Source: Nonomuraea terrae (GTDB taxonomy: Bacteria; Actinomycetota; Actinomycetes; Streptosporangiales; Streptosporangiaceae). From it: a stretch of DNA of 50,817 bases. A program made the translations under genes and the position numbers. The DNA is taken from assembly GCF_004348995.1 (NCBI RefSeq), contig NZ_SMKQ01000043.1, forward strand, positions 1 through 50,817. The letters are read 5' to 3'. Below the pieces are notes generated by a model, which saw nothing but the letters and a program-made list of their open reading frames with translations, made no database searches and was not told where the DNA came from. Positions 15,860 through 25,040 of this stretch are shown here, piece after piece (within the stretch, counting starts at the first letter, position 1; each line of letters opens with the position of its first letter).

Positions 15860-17494
15860 GTGCGCCGGCTCGCGATCCCTCTTGCTCTCACGCTCGCGTT
15901 CGGCGCCCTCGTGAGCCCCGCGCACGCCGACAAGGTGGCCCGCACCGCGGAGTGCCAGGGCGACTGGCTGCCCGGCACGCCGACGGTGTCCGACGTCATG
16001 AACGGCGAGATCTCGCTGGTCGGGCTGCCGTCGTACAAACTCGGCAAGAAGGTCGACTGGGATGCGAGCCCGTACAAGAACCGGTCGTGGGAGTACGTCT
16101 TCCAGTCGCTGCGCTGGATGGGCACCCTGGTCGTCGAGTACGAGAACACCGGCGAGAAGCGCTACCTCGACCGCGCCACCGAGATCGCCGAGGACTGGAT
16201 GAAGAACAACAAGTACGGCGCCCGGGGCACCCAGCCGTACGTGTGGACCGACCACCCGGTCTCGCTGCGCACGCAGCCGCTGCTCTGCCTGAGCCGGCAC
16301 GTGAACGCCAGCTGGCTGAAGGACAGCCTGGCCGTGCACGCCAAGCTCCTGTCGGACCCGAAGCTGTACAAGAAGGGCCACAACCACGGCATCGACCAGG
16401 ACATCGCCCTGATGGGCATCGGCTGCCGCTACGGCCGCAAGGACTGGCAGAGCCTCGCGACGAGCCGGCTCACCAGCACGGTGAAGCTCGACGTCGACTC
16501 GCAGGGCGCGCTGATGGAGCAGGCGCCGCGCTACGCGGTCTACGTGCACGGCCGCCTGCAGGTCGCGATGGCGAACATGAAGGCCTGCGACCGCAAGGTG
16601 CCCGCCGAGATCGCCAAGCGCACCGACGCGCTGAAGGACTTCATCGCGCACGCGACCATGCCGAACGGCTACATGGTGCCCATCGGCGACGGCAGCGCCG
16701 ACACCGAGCCCGAGATGGAGACCGGCACGCCGAAGCAGGAGGTCAAGGTCTACAACGCCGGCTACGTCTTCGGCCGCACGGCCTTCGACGACCCGGAGTC
16801 GGCGTACTACTCGGTCCGGTTCGGCCCGGGGATGAAGTTCCACGGCCATGAGGACCACCTCGGGGTCACCTACTACGCGCACGGCCGCGACATCCTGGTG
16901 GACGGCGGCTTCCACTCCTACGAGAAGAGCTCCTACCGCTACTGGACGCTCTCGCCGGAGGCGCACAACATACCCACGGTGGTGGGCCAGAAGTTCCGCC
17001 CGCGTACGGCGAGCAAGCTCGTGAAGGCGCGCTACGGCGACGACCGGCAGTCGTTCCGGCTGACCGACCAGGCGTACGGCGTGAGCCGCACCCGGTCGGT
17101 CATGGTCGACCACGACCACGACCACGACCTGATGGCCGTGCTGGACACCGCCTCCGGCGGCAAGAAGATCAGCAACATCTGGCGCTTCCACCCCGACCTC
17201 AAGCTCGTCTCCAAGGGCGGCGGCAAGGTCGTGCTGGGCGACGGGAAGTTCAGGGTCACCCTGCTCCAGCTGACCTCCTGCGACCGGATCGGCGGGCAGA
17301 AGGTCGAGCGGGGCGGCAAGCTGGGCTGGGTCTCGCCCGCTTACCTGGCGAAGAAGCAGGCGAACGTGGTGGTGTCGCCCGCGGCGACGTCCCTTCTGAC
17401 GGTGATCGTGCCGGGAACCGACTCGCCCAAGGTGTCCTGCTCCGGCGGGAAGGTCACCGTGGACGGCGTGTCCTTCCCTGCCGGGGTGCTCTGA
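15860..17494 (+). CDS. Secreted heparinase II/III-type polysaccharide lyase
   Basis: The GTG at 15860 is preceded by GGAGG at seven bases, giving 544 residues. A Sec signal peptide (MRRLAIPLALTLAFGALVSPAHA) is followed by an alpha-helical toroid domain with the conserved GHNHGIDQD motif. A beta-sandwich with KFHGHEDHLGVTYYAHGRDILVDGGFHSY follows, the Heparinase_II/III pattern of catalytic His and a metal-site region. It should act outside the cell and cut uronic-acid-containing polysaccharide by beta-elimination. The substrate (heparin-like, alginate or other) is not predictable. The gene stands alone. Confidence 0.85.
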   Translation: MRRLAIPLALTLAFGALVSPAHADKVARTAECQGDWLPGTPTVSDVMNGEISLVGLPSYKLGKKVDWDASPYKNRSWEYVFQSLRWMGTLVVEYENTGEKRYLDRATEIAEDWMKNNKYGARGTQPYVWTDHPVSLRTQPLLCLSRHVNASWLKDSLAVHAKLLSDPKLYKKGHNHGIDQDIALMGIGCRYGRKDWQSLATSRLTSTVKLDVDSQGALMEQAPRYAVYVHGRLQVAMANMKACDRKVPAEIAKRTDALKDFIAHATMPNGYMVPIGDGSADTEPEMETGTPKQEVKVYNAGYVFGRTAFDDPESAYYSVRFGPGMKFHGHEDHLGVTYYAHGRDILVDGGFHSYEKSSYRYWTLSPEAHNIPTVVGQKFRPRTASKLVKARYGDDRQSFRLTDQAYGVSRTRSVMVDHDHDHDLMAVLDTASGGKKISNIWRFHPDLKLVSKGGGKVVLGDGKFRVTLLQLTSCDRIGGQKVERGGKLGWVSPAYLAKKQANVVVSPAATSLLTVIVPGTDSPKVSCSGGKVTVDGVSFPAGVL

Positions 17495-17495
17495 C

Positions 17496-19073
17496 TTACG
17501 AGAGCTCGCGGCCGGCGCGCAGCAGGCCGTACGTCACCGCCTGCTCCAGCGCCTGCCAGGAGGCGTCGATGATGTTCTCGGCGACGCCCACGGTGGCCCA
17601 CTCGGCGCGCTCGTCGCTGGAGGTGATGAGCACGCGGGTCACGGCGTGGGTGCCGTGGGTGCCCTCCAGGATGCGGACCTTGTAGTCGATCAGCTCCAGC
17701 TTGGCCAGCTCGGGGTAGAGCTGCTCCAGCGCCAGGCGTACGGCCTTGTCGAGGGCGTTGACGGGGCCGTTGCCCTCGCCGGTGGCGACGATGCGCTCGC
17801 CCTTGGCGTGCAGCTTGACCGTGGCCTCGCTGACCAGCTCGCCGCCCTTGGTGCGCTCGACGATGACGCGCCAGGACTCGACCTCGAAGTGCCGCCGGCG
17901 CTCGCCCTGCACGGTGTCGCGCAGCAGCAGCTCGAACGACGCGTCGGCCGCCTCGAACGTGTAGCCCTGCGACTCCATGTCCTTGACCCGGTCGACCAGC
18001 GCCTTGGTGTGGTCGGGGGTGAGCTCGTAGCCCAGCTCGCGGCCCTTCAGCTCGACCGAGGCGCGGCCCGCCATGTCGGAGACGAGCATGCGCATGTCGT
18101 TGCCGACCTGCGCCGGGTCGATGTGCTGGTAGAGATTGGGGTCGACCTTGATGGCGCTGGCGTGCAGGCCCGCCTTGTGGGCGAAGGCCGACATGCCGAC
18201 GTAGGGGGCGTGGGAGTTGGGCGTGACGTTGGTCACCTCGGTGATGGCGTGGGCGATGCGCGTCATCTCGGCCAGCGACTCGCGCGGCACGAGGTCGTAG
18301 CCGCGCTTGAGCTGCAGGTTGGCCACGACCGTGAAGAGGTTGGCGTTGCCGGAGCGCTCGCCGTAGCCGTTGGCGCAGCCCTGCACGTGGGTGGCGCCGG
18401 CCTTGACGGCGGCCAGGGTGTTGGCGACGGCGCAGCCGGTGTCGTCGTGGCAGTGGATGCCGACCCGGGCGCTCGTGCCGACCGCCTCGTGGACGACCTC
18501 GGCCAGCTCGTCGGGGAGCATGCCGCCGTTGGTGTCGCACAGCGCGATGACGTCGGCTCCCGCCTCGGCGGCGGTTCTGATCACCTCCAGCGCGTACGCC
18601 GGGTTGGAGCGGAATCCGTCGAAGAAGTGCTCGGCGTCGAGGAAGACGCGCTGGCCCTCGGCCCGCAGGTGGGAGACCGTGTCGCGGATCATCGCGAGGT
18701 TCTCCTCAAGGGTCGTGCGCAGGGCCAGCTCGACGTGCCGGTCGTGGCTCTTGGCGACAAGGGTCACGACCGGCGCGCCGGACTCGCGCAGGGCGGCCAC
18801 CAGGGGATCGTCGGCGGCCTTCACCCCGGCCCGGCGGGTCGCGCCGAACGCGGCTAGCTGCGCGTGCTTCAGGTCGAGCTCGGTCCGGGCCCGCCTGAAG
18901 AACTCGGTGTCCTTGGGGTTGGCGCCCGGCCAGCCCCCCTCGATGAAGCCGACGCCGAGGCCGTCCAGGTGACGCGCGACGACGAGCTTGTCGGCAACGG
19001 TGAGGTTGAGCCCCTCCTGTTGCGCGCCGTCACGCAGCGTCGTGTCATATACGTGGAAACGGTCATCGGCCAT
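17496..19073 (-). CDS. cimA: (R)-citramalate synthase
   Basis: The enzyme has 525 residues and condenses acetyl-CoA with pyruvate to citramalate, the first step of the threonine-independent isoleucine route. The HMGL-like barrel begins YDTTLRDGAQQEG and has the metal pair in GIHCHDDTG. A C-terminal LeuA-type allosteric domain (about 395-520) suggests feedback inhibition. The very long HMGL part with KSHDRHVE after VTLVAK marks CimA rather than LeuA. The ATG at 19073 follows a GAAAGAAGAGAG stretch. Upstream lies an attenuation leader with its own small peptide. Confidence 0.93.
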   Translation of the reverse strand: MADDRFHVYDTTLRDGAQQEGLNLTVADKLVVARHLDGLGVGFIEGGWPGANPKDTEFFRRARTELDLKHAQLAAFGATRRAGVKAADDPLVAALRESGAPVVTLVAKSHDRHVELALRTTLEENLAMIRDTVSHLRAEGQRVFLDAEHFFDGFRSNPAYALEVIRTAAEAGADVIALCDTNGGMLPDELAEVVHEAVGTSARVGIHCHDDTGCAVANTLAAVKAGATHVQGCANGYGERSGNANLFTVVANLQLKRGYDLVPRESLAEMTRIAHAITEVTNVTPNSHAPYVGMSAFAHKAGLHASAIKVDPNLYQHIDPAQVGNDMRMLVSDMAGRASVELKGRELGYELTPDHTKALVDRVKDMESQGYTFEAADASFELLLRDTVQGERRRHFEVESWRVIVERTKGGELVSEATVKLHAKGERIVATGEGNGPVNALDKAVRLALEQLYPELAKLELIDYKVRILEGTHGTHAVTRVLITSSDERAEWATVGVAENIIDASWQALEQAVTYGLLRAGRELS

Positions 19074-19131
19074 GGCTCTCTCTTCTTTCCGGATGGAATC
19101 ATGGGTGGTCTGCGCGGGTGTCCGGGAAAAC

Positions 19132-19161
19132 AAAAAGACCCCTCACGGACGTGAGAGGTCT
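19132..19161 (-). terminator. Attenuator terminator in the cimA leader
   Basis: On the minus strand an 11-bp stem (AGACCTCTCAC / GTGAGGGGTCT, one G-T pair) with a GTCC loop is followed by TTTTTG. It sits between the leader peptide and the cimA start, so it would stop transcription before cimA unless prevented. Confidence 0.85.
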
Positions 19162-19195
19162 GCGCGCCGGCGGTGTCCTTCGTCAGCCGGCGCGC
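19162..19195 (-). promoter_or_regulatory. Upstream hairpin of the cimA attenuator
   Basis: A perfect 10-bp inverted repeat (GCGCGCCGGC / GCCGGCGCGC) with a 14-base loop directly abuts the terminator. The leader peptide's TGA is in the loop, and its last codons form one arm. Ribosome position on the leader therefore decides whether this stem forms, as in classical attenuators. Confidence 0.75.
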
Positions 19196-19224
19196 CTGCC
19201 GATAATGAGCAGACCGTAGAACAT
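19183..19224 (-). CDS. cimA leader peptide (attenuation)
   Basis: The 13-codon frame reads MFYGLLIIGRRAG and then TGA. The tandem Leu-Leu-Ile-Ile codons (CTG CTC ATT ATC) are the expected sensor for leucine and isoleucine supply. The frame ends inside the loop of a strong hairpin followed by a terminator. The whole layout matches that of the ilvB leader at 43.8 kb. A ribosome stalled at the LLII codons should free cimA from termination. No strong ribosome site is seen, so a leaderless start is possible. Confidence 0.8.
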   Translation of the reverse strand: MFYGLLIIGRRAG

Positions 19225-19316
19225 GGTGCCACCCAGTGTGCCATACGGATCCAGCATCCGGCACACCGGTCCCACAGGTTGGACACGGGTGGGGGCACGG
19301 GGCCGGATGCCGGTGG

Positions 19317-19964
19317 TCACACCGTGACGCCGTCGCCTCCCGTGATGACCCGCTCCAGCGCCGCCGCGTCGAACACCTCATTGCCCAGCATGCGCCCGTC
19401 GAGCAGCACGGTCGGCGTGCCCTCCAGCTGGATCTTGGCGTTCTGCGCCAGGTGCGCCTTCGCGTACGACTGCGAGGTGATGCACGAGTCGACGTTCGCG
19501 CCGACCTTCCTTGCCGCCCGCGCCAGGTCCTTGGGCCGGAAGCCGGAGGCCACGCCGTGCGGGGCGGGCTGCATGGTGTACAGCTCGTCGCGGAAGGCCA
19601 GCCAGTTCGCCTCCGGGACGCAGCGGGCGGCCGCGGCGGCGCGGATGGAGTTGGAGCGCATGGGCTCGTCACGGAAGATCGTCACCGCGTGGTAGACGAC
19701 CTTGACCTGGCCGGACATCGCCAGCCTCCGGATCGTGGCGTCGACCTTGGCGTGCATGTCCTTGCAGACCGGGCAGTCGAAGTCCTCGAACACGTCGAGC
19801 ACGGGCGCGTCGCTCGACCGGTCGGCCAGCACCATCGACCCGTCCGCCTGCCGGGTCAGCCGCACGCCCTCGGACGACGACACGCCCGGCTCCGAGAACG
19901 CCAGCACCCCCATCACGACGATCGCCGCGCACGCCACCGCGACCGCCACCAACCGCTTCATCAT
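19317..19964 (-). CDS. DsbA-like secreted thiol-disulfide protein
   Basis: The 215-residue product starts with a membrane-spanning or signal segment (MMKRLVAVAVACAAIVVMGV). It then shows the thioredoxin-fold active site Cys64-Pro-Val-Cys67 in VFEDFDCPVCKDMH and the cis-Pro loop EGTPTVLLDG. This is the Thioredoxin_4/DsbA family common in actinobacteria, which oxidises or isomerises disulfides outside the membrane. It is unrelated to the cimA leader next to it. No lipobox is seen, so it is probably membrane-tethered or released by Sec cleavage. Confidence 0.88.
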   Translation of the reverse strand: MMKRLVAVAVACAAIVVMGVLAFSEPGVSSSEGVRLTRQADGSMVLADRSSDAPVLDVFEDFDCPVCKDMHAKVDATIRRLAMSGQVKVVYHAVTIFRDEPMRSNSIRAAAAARCVPEANWLAFRDELYTMQPAPHGVASGFRPKDLARAARKVGANVDSCITSQSYAKAHLAQNAKIQLEGTPTVLLDGRMLGNEVFDAAALERVITGGDGVTV

Positions 19965-20022
19965 CAGCCCACTCTCACCTCGTTGATCGCGCAGACCCTA
20001 CCCGAACCGCGACAATGGCCGC

Positions 20023-20667
20023 ATGAAGGCATATCTCCTCGACCCCGCCGTCGCGCGGTACGTGATCGAGCACACCACACGGCCCGACCCTCTGCTGGAG
20101 CGACTCGCCGAGGAGACCGCCGAGGTCGCGGCCTCGAACGCAGGCATGCAGATCTCCCCCGACCAGGGCCGCTTCCTCACCATGATCACGAAGCTGGCGC
20201 AGCCGCGCGTGGCCGTCGAGGTGGGCACGTTCACCGGCTATTCCTCCATCTGCATCGCCCGCGGTCTGACCGGTGGCCGGCTGCACTGCTTCGACGTGAG
20301 CGAGGAGTGGACGTCCGTCGCCCGCCGGTACTGGGCGGAGGCCGGGGTCGCCGACCGGGTGACGCTGACCCTCGGGCCCGCGCTGGAGACGCTCGCCGCC
20401 TTCGAGGAGACCATCGACCTTGCCTTCCTCGACGCCGACAAGGTCAACTACCCCGGCTACTACGAGCTGCTGATGGAACGCCTGCGCCCCGGCGGGCTGC
20501 TGCTGGCCGACAACACGCTGCGCCGGGGCTGGGTGGCCGACCCGGCGCACGACGAGGACACGACCGTGGACATCCGGCAGTTCAACGACCTGGTGATGGA
20601 GGACCCCCGGGTGACGGTCGTCATGTTGCCGGTGGCCGACGGCCTGACGATGATCATGAAGAACTGA
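20023..20667 (+). CDS. Class I SAM-dependent O-methyltransferase
   Basis: The protein has 214 residues of the catechol/caffeoyl-CoA O-methyltransferase type (Methyltransf_3). The SAM-binding glycine motif is VEVGTFTGYSSICIARGL, the metal site is FLDADKVNYPGYYE, and LLADNTLRRG supplies the metal-binding Asp-Asn pair. These enzymes methylate catechol-like hydroxyls with a divalent cation. The substrate is unknown and no biosynthetic cluster surrounds the gene. It diverges from the DsbA-like gene with 58 bases between starts. Confidence 0.9.
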   Translation: MKAYLLDPAVARYVIEHTTRPDPLLERLAEETAEVAASNAGMQISPDQGRFLTMITKLAQPRVAVEVGTFTGYSSICIARGLTGGRLHCFDVSEEWTSVARRYWAEAGVADRVTLTLGPALETLAAFEETIDLAFLDADKVNYPGYYELLMERLRPGGLLLADNTLRRGWVADPAHDEDTTVDIRQFNDLVMEDPRVTVVMLPVADGLTMIMKN

Positions 20668-20726
20668 CGCGCGTGTGCCGGTCCCCCGGCGGGCATCCCC
20701 ACGAGGGGACTTCCGAGGGGGCAGAC

Positions 20727-21716
20727 ATGCAGTTCCGTACGCTCGGGCGGGGCGGGCCGACGGTCTCGGTGCTGGGTTTCGGCGCGATGACACTGGCGCC
20801 GCACGTCTACGCCGACGTGGACGAGCAGGAGGCGACCGACACCTTGCGCACCGCGCTCGACGCGGGCGTCACGCTGATCGACACCGCCGACGTCTACGGC
20901 GCCGGGCACAGCGAGAGCCTGATCGGGCGGGTGCTGCGGGGCCGGCGCGACGAGGTCGTGCTGGCCACCAAGTTCGGCGGGAACACCGACGACCAGGGCA
21001 CGCTGGTGCCCGGCCTCGGCAAGCCGGAGTACGTGCGCCGCGCGCTGGAGGCCAGCCTCGACCGGCTCCGCACCGACCACGTCGACCTGTACTACCTGCA
21101 CCGGCTCGACCCGAGCACGCCGATCGAGGAGACGATGAGCGCGCTGGCCGAGCTGGTGCGGGCGGGCGCCGTGCGGCACATCGGGCTGTCGGAGGTGTCC
21201 GTACGCACGCTCAGGCGCGCCTGCGCGGTGCATCCGGTCACCGCCGTGCAGTCGGAGTACTCCTTGTTCAGCAGGGAGCCCGAGCGGGAGATGCTGCCCG
21301 CCTGCGCGGAGCTGGGCGTCGGGTTCGTCGCCTACAGCCCGCTCGGGCGCGGCCTGCTCGGCGGCGCCATCCGCACGCGCGAGGAACTGGAGGAGGGCGA
21401 CTGGCGCCGTGGCCATCCCCGCTTCGACGACGGCAACCTGCGCCGCAACGTGGCGCTGGCCGACGCCGTGGCGACGCTGGCCGGCGAGCGCGGCCTGACG
21501 GCCGCCCAGCTCGCCCTGGCCTGGCTCATGCACCGCGGTGTGGTGCCGATCCCGGGCACGCGGCGCGCGGCGAACCTCCGGGCCAACGCCGCGGCCGCCG
21601 ACGTGACGCTGGACGAGGAGACCGTGCGGCGGTTGGAGGAGCTGGTGCCGCCGGGCGCGGTCGCCGGTGCGCGGGGCGACGAGACGTACCTCGGCAACGT
21701 GGACGAGCGGGCCTGA
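20727..21716 (+). CDS. Aldo/keto reductase
   Basis: The product has 329 residues from the ATG at 20727, with GAGGGGG upstream. The catalytic tetrad is visible: D52 and Y57 in LIDTADVYGAG, K82 in LATKFGG, and H125 in DLYYLHRLD. The C-terminal GVVPIPGTRRAANLRANAAA segment binds NADPH phosphate. It is a cytoplasmic NADPH-dependent carbonyl reductase of the YajO/AKR12-13 kind, substrate unknown. The frame stays open far upstream (to 19236), but that part is antisense to the DsbA-like gene and lacks protein character. Confidence 0.92.
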   Translation: MQFRTLGRGGPTVSVLGFGAMTLAPHVYADVDEQEATDTLRTALDAGVTLIDTADVYGAGHSESLIGRVLRGRRDEVVLATKFGGNTDDQGTLVPGLGKPEYVRRALEASLDRLRTDHVDLYYLHRLDPSTPIEETMSALAELVRAGAVRHIGLSEVSVRTLRRACAVHPVTAVQSEYSLFSREPEREMLPACAELGVGFVAYSPLGRGLLGGAIRTREELEEGDWRRGHPRFDDGNLRRNVALADAVATLAGERGLTAAQLALAWLMHRGVVPIPGTRRAANLRANAAAADVTLDEETVRRLEELVPPGAVAGARGDETYLGNVDERA

Positions 21717-21731
21717 CCTCGGCGCAGGTCC

Positions 21732-21756
21732 GGCCCGCGGTGGCCGCCCGCGGGCC
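21732..21756. terminator. Bidirectional hairpin between AKR gene and ilvE
   Basis: A perfect 9-bp stem (GGCCCGCGG / CCGCGGGCC) with a 7-base loop lies in the 47-base gap between two convergent stops. No T-run is present. It probably ends both transcripts. Confidence 0.55.
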
Positions 21757-21763
21757 CGTTCGC

Positions 21764-22861
21764 TCAGAGGATCTTGTGGACCCAGTTGTGCGGGTCGGGG
21801 CGGGTGCCGTACTGGATGCCGATCAGTTCCTCGCGGACGCGCATGGTCACCTCGCCGGGCGAGCCGTCGCCGATGGTCCAGGAGCGGTCGGCGCCCTTGA
21901 CCGAGCCCACCGGCGTCACGATGGCCGCCGTGCCGCAGGCGAAGACCTCGGTGAGCTCGCCGGACGCGCAGCCGGCCTCCCACTCGTCCACCGAGACCAG
22001 CCGCTCCTCGACCTCCAGGCCCAGCTCGCCGGCCAGCGTCAGGATCGAGTCGCGGGTGATGCCGGCCAGCAGCGAGCCGGTCAGCGCGGGGGTGACGAGC
22101 TTGTCGCCGAAGACGAAGAACAGGTTCATCCCGCCCATCTCCTCGACGTGGCGGTGCTCCTGGGCGTCCAGCCACACGACCTGGTCGCAGCCCTGCTCCA
22201 CGGCCTGGCGCTGGGCGACGAACGCCGCGGCGTAGTTGCCGCCGCACTTGGCCTCGCCGGTGCCGCCGGGCGCGGCGCGGGTGTACTCGGTGGAGAGCCA
22301 GACGGAGACCGGCTTGATGCCGCCGGCGAAGTAGGACGCCGCCGGGGAGGCGATGACCATGTACTTGTAGGTCTTGGACGGGTAGTTGACGCCCAGGCCG
22401 GGCTGCGTGGCGATCATGAAGGGCCGCAGGTAGAGGCTGTGTCCCTCCGGCATCGGCACCCACTCGCGCTCCGTCTGGACGAGGAGTTCGAGCGACTCGA
22501 CGAACGTCTCCTCGGGGAGCTCCGGCATCGCCAGGCGGACGGCCGAGCGGTTGAAGCGGGCGGCGTTCGCGTACGGCCGGAAGGTCACGACCGAGCCGCC
22601 GCTCTGGCGGTAGGCCTTCAGGCCCTCGAAGATCTCCTGGCCGTAGTGGAAGACCGCGGTGGCGGGCTCGAGGGCGAGCGGGCCGTACGGCATGAGCCTG
22701 GCGTCGTGCCAGCCACGGCCCTCGGTGAAGTCGATCGAGATCATGTGATCCGTGAAGACCTTCCCGAAGACGGGGTTCGCCATTACCTGCTCCCGCTCGG
22801 CCGCGGTGCGAGCGTGGTCGGATAGCTGCACGTCGAAGCTGAGCTTCTGAGCGATGGTCAT
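21764..22861 (-). CDS. ilvE: Branched-chain amino acid aminotransferase
   Basis: The enzyme has 365 residues and is a fold-type IV PLP aminotransferase that makes the final Leu, Ile and Val from their keto acids. The Schiff-base lysine is K205 in [26 protein letters not shown] and the C-terminal [14 protein letters not shown] are family signatures. The ATG at 22861 follows GAAGGA at a good distance; an upstream in-frame start would lack one. It is located after leuB but separated from it by a terminator, so it probably has its own promoter. Confidence 0.95.
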   Translation of the reverse strand: MTIAQKLSFDVQLSDHARTAAEREQVMANPVFGKVFTDHMISIDFTEGRGWHDARLMPYGPLALEPATAVFHYGQEIFEGLKAYRQSGGSVVTFRPYANAARFNRSAVRLAMPELPEETFVESLELLVQTEREWVPMPEGHSLYLRPFMIATQPGLGVNYPSKTYKYMVIASPAASYFAGGIKPVSVWLSTEYTRAAPGGTGEAKCGGNYAAAFVAQRQAVEQGCDQVVWLDAQEHRHVEEMGGMNLFFVFGDKLVTPALTGSLLAGITRDSILTLAGELGLEVEERLVSVDEWEAGCASGELTEVFACGTAAIVTPVGSVKGADRSWTIGDGSPGEVTMRVREELIGIQYGTRPDPHNWVHKIL

Positions 22862-23017
22862 GACGGCGGTCCTTCTCTCTACGATCTGGCGAAATGTCAC
22901 GGTATCTGCCCGATGACGGCACGGTGCGTGCCCCGCGTCGGGGGGTGTCCGTACTTCCTATTGTCTCGCTATATGGGATGGCAAGCGGCCGATAGGGCGA
23001 TTAGCCGCTTTGGACGC

Positions 23018-23056
23018 AAAAAAGCGCCCGGCAGTCCTTCGCAGACCACCAGGCGC
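23018..23056 (-). terminator. Intrinsic terminator of leuB
   Basis: On the minus strand a long stem forms from four paired blocks (GCGCC, GG, GTC and their complements) broken by symmetric small bulges, with a 7-base loop, followed by six Ts (23018-23023). It begins 24 bases after the leuB stop. Confidence 0.8.
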
Positions 23057-23079
23057 TTCCGTTCCGGGGCTAGGCGGTC

Positions 23080-24126
23080 CTAGCCGGATACTCGCGCGGC
23101 GATGTCGTCGCCGATCTCCCGTGTGGTGCGAGCCGCCCAGCCGGCCAGCCGCTCGACGATGTCGTCGGCGACGGCCTGCTCGACCCTGGCCGCCTCGGCC
23201 TGCAGCCCGAGATGGTCGAGCAGCATGGCGACCGACAGGATCGTCGCGGTCGGGTCGGCCTTGCCCTGGCCGGCGATGTCGGGCGCGCTGCCGTGGACCG
23301 GCTCGAACATGCTGGGCGCGGTGCGCTCGGGGTTGATGTTGCCGCTGGCGGCCAGGCCGATGCCGCCGGCGATGGCCGCGCCGAGGTCGGTGATGATGTC
23401 GCCGAACAGGTTGTCGGTCACCACCACGTCGAAGCGCTCGGGCTGGGTGACGAAGAACATCGAGGCCGCGTCGATGTGGCAGTAGTCGGTGGTGACCTCG
23501 GGGTATTCCTCGCTGATCCGGTTGACCGTGCGCTGCCACAGGTCGCCGGCGTAGGTGAGCACGTTCGTCTTGTGGACGAGGGTCAGCTTCTTGCGCGGGC
23601 GCGTCATGGCCTTGTCGAAGGCGTAGCGCACCACGCGCTCGACGCCGTGGGCGGTGTTGAGCGACTCCTGGGTGGCGATCTCGTGCGGGGTGCCGCGGCG
23701 CATGACGCCACCGGTGCCGGCGTAGAGGCCCTCGGTGCCCTCGCGGACCACGATCATGTCGATGTCTTCGGCGGACGAGTCGCCCAGCGGCGTCTCCACG
23801 CCCGGGAACAGCTTGACCGGGCGCAGGTTGACGTAGTGGTCGAAGGCGAAGCGCAGCTTGAGCAGCACGTCGCGCTCCAGGATGCCCGGCGGCACGCTCG
23901 GGTCGCCGATCGCGCCGAGCAGGAGCGCGTCGTAACCGCGCAGCTCCTCCATCACGGAGTCGGGGAGCGTCTCACCGGTGCGGTGATAGCGGGCAGCGCC
24001 CAGGTCGTAGTGCGTGGGCTCGAACTTCGTGCCCACGGCCTCCAGGACCTTGAGCCCTTCGGCGACGACCTCGGTGCCGATCCCGTCTCCGGGGATCACG
24101 GCCAGGCGGATGTTGCGCGACTCCAT
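23080..24126 (-). CDS. leuB: 3-isopropylmalate dehydrogenase
   Basis: The 348-residue NAD-dependent enzyme oxidatively decarboxylates 3-isopropylmalate in leucine synthesis. By family knowledge it may also act on methylmalate made through citramalate, which fits cimA nearby. The motifs are [12 protein letters not shown] at the start, [13 protein letters not shown] with substrate Arg, [14 protein letters not shown], and the metal/NAD region [16 protein letters not shown] and [18 protein letters not shown]. It ends with its own terminator. The ATG is at 24126. No attenuation leader was found upstream of it. Confidence 0.96.
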   Translation of the reverse strand: MESRNIRLAVIPGDGIGTEVVAEGLKVLEAVGTKFEPTHYDLGAARYHRTGETLPDSVMEELRGYDALLLGAIGDPSVPPGILERDVLLKLRFAFDHYVNLRPVKLFPGVETPLGDSSAEDIDMIVVREGTEGLYAGTGGVMRRGTPHEIATQESLNTAHGVERVVRYAFDKAMTRPRKKLTLVHKTNVLTYAGDLWQRTVNRISEEYPEVTTDYCHIDAASMFFVTQPERFDVVVTDNLFGDIITDLGAAIAGGIGLAASGNINPERTAPSMFEPVHGSAPDIAGQGKADPTATILSVAMLLDHLGLQAEAARVEQAVADDIVERLAGWAARTTREIGDDIAARVSG

Positions 24127-24207
24127 GGCGGTACCTTACCCGCTCGTCTCGCCTGACGAGCAACCATCTCAAGCTCCGGACGTCCGATATTTTACCTTTT
24201 TTACTAT

Positions 24208-24236
24208 TTACGTCCGTTTGACCGTTTCGTTAGTGT
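24208..24236 (+). promoter_or_regulatory. Predicted promoter of the riboswitch-nlpC transcript
   Basis: TTACGT (24208-24213), a 17-base spacer and TAGTGT (24231-24236) lie so that transcription would start at about 24242, exactly where the conserved riboswitch sequence begins. The region upstream is AT-rich compared with the rest of the window. Confidence 0.5.
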
Positions 24237-24237
24237 C

Positions 24238-24372
24238 CGACAGGCCTAATCCACGCAGCGGTTGCGTGGAGCCGGGGACCCAACTTCCCCCAGGGGCGAA
24301 TCGGCGACCCCACGCCGTAGGGCTGCTTCCAAGCCCGAGCCCGTCAGCTAACCCGGCCGGCCGCATGGAAGG
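24238..24372 (+). promoter_or_regulatory. c-di-AMP (ydaO-yuaA) riboswitch
   Basis: The stretch carries the conserved blocks of the actinobacterial ydaO class: CCTAATCC near the start, GAGCCGGGGACCCAA, a GGGGCGAATC block, GTAGGGCTGCTT, and CCCGTCAGCTAACCCGG near the 3' end, just before the start of a cell-wall hydrolase gene. This class binds cyclic di-AMP and usually switches expression off at high ligand. Its presence before NlpC/P60 or Rpf-type wall enzymes is the standard arrangement in actinobacteria. No clear intrinsic terminator lies between it and the gene, so control may be at translation or by a GC-rich stem I cannot resolve. Confidence 0.9.
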
Positions 24373-24383
24373 ACAAGTCCCCC

Positions 24384-25019
24384 TTGTCACGTATTGCCAT
24401 TGCCTCGGCCGCGGGCGTCGCCGGGCTCCTCCTGGCCGCCCCCGCCGCACAGGCGACGACCGCCAAACCCCCGGCGCAGCAGGCCGCAGAAGAGAAAGCC
24501 CCAGCCCAGAAAGCCCCAGACGCGTCCACCATCACCTTGGACGGACACAAGCTCAAGGAGATCCAGGACAAACGCGCACCCAAGCCGGCCTGGAAGATCG
24601 CGCTCAAGTTCGCGATGAACAAACGGGGCACCCCCTACGTGTGGGGAGGCACCAGTCCACGCGGCTATGACTGCTCCGGACTCATGCTGCGGGCGTACCA
24701 GAAGGCGGGGATCCAGCTCCCGCGGGTCGCCGCGGACCAGTACGCGGCGTTCGACAAGAAGGTCTCCTGGAAGAACCTCAAACCGGGCGACCTGGTCTTC
24801 TTCAGCAACCTCGGCCACGTCGGGATGATCTCCCGGCCCGGCTACATGGTGCACGCCCCGCGCACGGGTGACGTGGTGAAGGAGGAGAAGCTCTCCGCCT
24901 GGCGGCGCAGCGCCTTCGTGGGCGGGGTGCGCCCGGACCGCAAGGGCGTGCGGGAATGGCGGGAGTTCGTCAAGCAGCGCGACGAACCCGCGCCCTCCAT
25001 GCCCACCGCCACTCTCTGA
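24384..25019 (+). CDS. Secreted NlpC/P60 peptidoglycan endopeptidase
   Basis: The protein has 211 residues from a TTG start at 24384, with AAGGA ten bases upstream. A signal peptide (about 1-24, ending AAQA) and an Ala/Pro/Lys linker precede the NlpC/P60 domain. The catalytic triad is Cys97 (GYDCSGL), His145 (NLGHVGMIS) and His157 (MVHAPRTGD). It cuts stem peptides of peptidoglycan outside the cell and probably works in wall remodelling or growth. It is controlled by the c-di-AMP riboswitch directly upstream and followed by two hairpins. Confidence 0.92.
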   Translation: MSRIAIASAAGVAGLLLAAPAAQATTAKPPAQQAAEEKAPAQKAPDASTITLDGHKLKEIQDKRAPKPAWKIALKFAMNKRGTPYVWGGTSPRGYDCSGLMLRAYQKAGIQLPRVAADQYAAFDKKVSWKNLKPGDLVFFSNLGHVGMISRPGYMVHAPRTGDVVKEEKLSAWRRSAFVGGVRPDRKGVREWREFVKQRDEPAPSMPTATL

Positions 25020-25040
25020 CGGCACCCCATGGACGGATCG

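Noticed and set aside
19236..20726. Upstream extension of the aldo/keto reductase frame
   Set aside because: The extension is antisense to the DsbA-like gene and out of frame over the methyltransferase. The ATG at 20727 has a strong ribosome site and starts the normal fold.
24127..24207. Attenuation leader peptide in front of leuB
   Set aside because: A short frame beginning MVARQARRAG runs past the leuB start without a stop and has no Leu, Ile or Val cluster; no terminator lies before leuB.
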